Of a stretch of DNA of 16,853 nt, positions 14,922-16,853 are shown one piece after another (the first letter of the stretch is position 1; every line of letters begins with the position of its first letter). The position numbers and the translations under genes are program-made. This DNA comes from Acidimicrobiaceae bacterium. Its GTDB lineage: Bacteria > Actinomycetota > Acidimicrobiia > Acidimicrobiales > UBA8190. The notes below the pieces were generated by a model that made no database searches, was not told the DNA's origin, and saw only the letters and a program-made list of their open reading frames with translations. The DNA lies in NCBI GenBank assembly GCA_003453695.1, contig DMNK01000129.1, positions 18,872 through 35,724 of the forward strand, written 5' to 3'.

Positions 14922-14940
14922 CGGAGAACGACGTTCTCCG
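14922..14940. promoter_or_regulatory. 19-bp perfect palindrome, candidate TetR operator
   Basis: CGGAGAACG and CGTTCTCCG flank a single central A, giving a perfect 19-bp inverted repeat. It lies 20 nt upstream of the TetR start and 74 nt from the divergent aldehyde dehydrogenase start. Length, symmetry and position are typical of operators bound by TetR dimers. It would let the regulator repress both its own operon and the dehydrogenase operon. Binding itself is inferred. Confidence 0.7.
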
Positions 14941-14944
14941 GGAT

Positions 14945-14950
14945 GATAGT
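14945..14950 (+). promoter_or_regulatory. Possible -10 element for the TetR operon
   Basis: GATAGT matches four of six bases of the TATAAT consensus and is the only AT-rich stretch in the gap. A start of transcription about seven bases on would place the TetR ATG (14961) at or near the 5' end of the RNA, so the message may be almost leaderless. The palindrome at 14922-14940 would overlap the -35 region, fitting repression. No good -35 sequence is seen. Confidence 0.35.
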
Positions 14951-14960
14951 TTGCGGCGTC

Positions 14961-15638
14961 ATGACGCTCCAGGCCGAGCGTGGGAGACAACGGGACGGCG
15001 AGCCGCCGGGGCGGTCCGCCGCAGCCGAGCGCTCCGGGACCGACACCGCCGAGCGACTGGTCGAGGCGGCACGCGCCCTGATGTGGGAGGCGGGCGGCCC
15101 CATCTTCACGGTGAGCCAGGTGGTGTCGGCGGCGGGCAGCTCGCTCAAGAGCTTCTACCGCTGCTTCGGCTCCAAGGACGAGCTGCTCGTGGCCCTGTTC
15201 GCCGACGACGCCCGGCGCGGCGCCGAGGTCCTGTCCGCCATGGTGGACGCCCGGCCCACCGACGACCGGCTGCGCACCGCCGTCGTCGGGCTGTTCAGCC
15301 TCCTGCAGGTGGACGGGCGCCGGCCGTATGCCGCCGCCCTGGTCGCCGAGCACCTCCGCCTGGTGCAGAGCCGGCCCGCCGACCTCACTGCCGTGCTCGC
15401 CCCGCTCGTGCAGCTCATCGAAGCCGAGCTCGAGGCGGCGGCCCGGCGCGGCGAGATCCACTCCGAGGACCCAGCCACCGACGCCCGGACCGTCTTCCAT
15501 CTCGTGCTCTCGCATCTGCACGCCCTCGTGTGGCACCAGATCGACGACGACCCGGCGATGGTGTCGGACCGGTTGTGGGACTTCTGCTCGGCGGCGCTCT
15601 CCCTGGCGGTGGCCGGACGTCAGGCGGACGCGCCATGA
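14961..15638 (+). CDS. TetR/AcrR family transcriptional regulator
   Basis: A 225-residue repressor-type protein. After a charged N-terminal extension of about 25 residues come the TetR helices ERLVEAARALMWEAG. The helix-turn-helix FTVSQVVSAAGSSLKSFYRCFGSKDELL follows at residues 49-75, with the characteristic FYRCFGSKDEL recognition and linker segment. The C-terminal two-thirds is a helical ligand-binding and dimerisation domain with no recognisable ligand class. ATG 14961 is preferred; an in-frame ATG at 14943 lies inside the probable -10 element and others lie upstream of the operator. No ribosome site is evident, consistent with a short or missing leader. The stop overlaps the following amidohydrolase start as ATGA. 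It probably controls both the dehydrogenase operon and its own operon through the adjacent palindrome, relieved by a pathway intermediate. Confidence 0.9.
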   Translation: MTLQAERGRQRDGEPPGRSAAAERSGTDTAERLVEAARALMWEAGGPIFTVSQVVSAAGSSLKSFYRCFGSKDELLVALFADDARRGAEVLSAMVDARPTDDRLRTAVVGLFSLLQVDGRRPYAAALVAEHLRLVQSRPADLTAVLAPLVQLIEAELEAAARRGEIHSEDPATDARTVFHLVLSHLHALVWHQIDDDPAMVSDRLWDFCSAALSLAVAGRQADAP

Positions 15639-16852
15639 CCTCGCCGCTGCTCCTCCCCGACCCCGCTCCACGGCCCATACGGGTGCCGGTCATCTCGGTC
15701 GACGATCACCTGATCGAGCCGCCCGACATGTTCGAGGGCCGCCTGCCGCAGTCCATGGCCGATCGCGCTCCGCGCATCGTCGAGAACCAGGACGGGACCC
15801 AGTACTGGCTGTACGAAGGTCGCAGCTATCCGAACGTGGGGCTCAACGCTGTTGCGGGGCGGGCCCGGGACAGCTGGAGCATGGACCCGTCACGCTTCGA
15901 CGAGATGCGGCCCGGCTGCTACGACATCCATGCCCGCGTGGTCGACATGGACGTGAACGGGGTGTGGGCGTCGCTGTGCTTCCCGTCGCTCGTCGCCGGG
16001 TTCTGCGGCTCGGTGTTCATGCGCTCCGACGACAAGGAGCTGGGGCTGGCGTGCCTGCGGGCGTGGAACGACTGGCACATCGAGGTGTGGGCGGGGACCT
16101 ACCCCGAGCGCATCATCCCCTTGCAGCTTCCCTGGTTGGCCGACATCGAGCTGGGCACCGAGGAGATCCGTGCCAACGCGGCACGTGGCTTCAAGGCGGT
16201 GAGCTTCCCCGAGTTCCCGGCCCAGCTGGGACTGCCGCCCATCTTCAGCAGGGCGTGGGACCCCTTCTTCGCCGCCTGCGCCGAGACGGGCACCGTGGTC
16301 TGCCTCCACACCGGCGCGTCGGCGTGGGCGCCGCTGCCCTCGCCGGGGCCACCATTCGAGCTGTTGCCCACCCTGTTCCCCGTCAACGCCCTCATCGCCG
16401 CCGCCGAGTGGCTGTGGTCGGGTTTGCCGGTGCGGGTCCCCGGCCTGGCGGTGGCGCTGTCGGAGGGGGGCATCGGCTGGGTGCCCATGCTGCTCGACCG
16501 GGTCGACTACGTGCTCGCCCACTCGGCGTCGGGCAACGAGAGCGGCGCCTGGCACTCCGACCTGCTCCCCAGCGAAGTGCTGCGCCGCAACTTCTGGTTC
16601 TGCTCCATCGACGACCCGTCGCTGGTGGAGCTGCGCCATGTCATCGGCGTCGACCACATCATGGTGGAGAGCGACTACCCCCACGCCGACTCGACATGGC
16701 CCGACACCCAGGCGGTGCTCGAGAAGACGCTGGGCTCGTTGCCCGAGGCCGAGCTGCGCCTGATGGCGTACGGCAATGCCGCCACCCTGTTCCGCCACCC
16801 CCTTCCCGACAGGGACGACTGGCGACAACTCCCGACGGAGGTGACGGCGTGA
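15635..16852 (+). CDS. Second amidohydrolase-2 family metal-dependent hydrolase/decarboxylase
   Basis: A 405-residue amidohydrolase-2 family protein. The first metal motif is ISVDDHLIEPPDMF (Asp23, Asp24, His25). The mid-barrel histidine is in VCLHTGAS (His225), followed by VPGLAVALSEGGIGWVPMLLDRVDYV. The catalytic aspartate is in VESDYPHADSTWPDTQ (Asp347), and the conserved NAATLFRH end is present. It shares this architecture with the protein at 9399-10484 but is clearly divergent, with a longer N-terminal loop region. The DDH(L)xEPP start is frequent in actinobacterial proteins linked to breakdown of carboxylated or cyclic CoA-related compounds; the substrate is not known. ATG 15635 overlaps the TetR stop as ATGA. 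Its own stop is embedded in GTGAG at the window edge, so the next gene may begin at GTG 16849, continuing the chain of overlaps. Confidence 0.9.
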   Translation: MTSPLLLPDPAPRPIRVPVISVDDHLIEPPDMFEGRLPQSMADRAPRIVENQDGTQYWLYEGRSYPNVGLNAVAGRARDSWSMDPSRFDEMRPGCYDIHARVVDMDVNGVWASLCFPSLVAGFCGSVFMRSDDKELGLACLRAWNDWHIEVWAGTYPERIIPLQLPWLADIELGTEEIRANAARGFKAVSFPEFPAQLGLPPIFSRAWDPFFAACAETGTVVCLHTGASAWAPLPSPGPPFELLPTLFPVNALIAAAEWLWSGLPVRVPGLAVALSEGGIGWVPMLLDRVDYVLAHSASGNESGAWHSDLLPSEVLRRNFWFCSIDDPSLVELRHVIGVDHIMVESDYPHADSTWPDTQAVLEKTLGSLPEAELRLMAYGNAATLFRHPLPDRDDWRQLPTEVTA

Positions 16853-16853
16853 G

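Noticed and set aside
13385..15148. N-terminal extension of the deacylase frame through the aldehyde dehydrogenase gene and divergent promoter
   Set aside because: The extension is Arg/Gly-rich without homology; ATG 13384 with GGAGGT is the natural start.
16849..16853. GTGAG at the window edge as start of another gene
   Set aside because: It fits the pattern of 4-nt overlaps, but only five bases are visible, so it is mentioned with the amidohydrolase gene rather than called.

Overview
The window is about 16.9 kb of very GC-rich bacterial DNA, densely coding, with frequent GTG starts and several 1- or 4-nt start/stop overlaps. Gene content (SCP-x-type thiolase with a stand-alone OB-fold Zn-ribbon partner, FadE-like acyl-CoA dehydrogenase, TIGR03086-type DinB protein, several amidohydrolases, TetR) points to an actinobacterium. 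A lineage such as Acidimicrobiia is possible, but that is inference from style and content, not proof. I see no rRNA, tRNA, CRISPR array, insertion sequence or phage gene.

Layout. (A) 1-6306, plus strand: a 9-nt tandem repeat leads into an acyl-CoA dehydrogenase (65-1261). A GH20-type hexosaminidase (1313-3118) follows and overlaps a PIG-L/LmbE deacetylase (3115-3981) by 4 nt; a HAD phosphatase (4004-4702) comes next. These three could form an amino-sugar processing unit. A 5'-3' exonuclease-family protein (4784-5680) and a DinB/TIGR03086 protein (5752-6306) follow. (B) 6318-9037, minus strand, converging on A: an operon read from 9037 downwards. It encodes a coiled-coil protein of unknown function, a CADD-like haem-oxygenase-fold diiron protein, a DUF35 OB-fold/Zn-ribbon protein and an SCP-x-type thiolase. 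The first/second and third/fourth pairs overlap by 4 nt. A truncated MgtC/SapB N-terminus (8974-9294) sits just upstream. (C) 9399-14847, minus strand: aldehyde dehydrogenase, then N-acyl-D-amino-acid deacylase-like amidohydrolase, then zinc alcohol dehydrogenase, the three joined by overlapping stop/start codons. An amidohydrolase-2 protein follows after 72 nt containing a perfect 12-nt direct repeat. (D) 14961-16852, plus strand, divergent from C: a TetR regulator overlapping a second amidohydrolase-2 gene. The 113-nt divergent gap holds a perfect 19-bp palindrome, a good candidate TetR operator.

How the genes may work together. C plus D look like one TetR-controlled catabolic locus. Two amidohydrolase-2 proteins (metal-dependent hydrolases or decarboxylases) and an amidohydrolase-3 protein would cleave or decarboxylate an unidentified substrate, and the alcohol and aldehyde dehydrogenases would oxidise the products to a carboxylic acid. 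Block B would make a thiolase/OB-fold acyl-CoA lyase, unexpectedly co-transcribed with a CADD-like diiron protein. That protein retains the metal ligands and the tyrosine/lysine positions that I recall as important in the Chlamydia self-sacrificing para-aminobenzoate synthase. This operon is the part of the window most likely to hold something undescribed.
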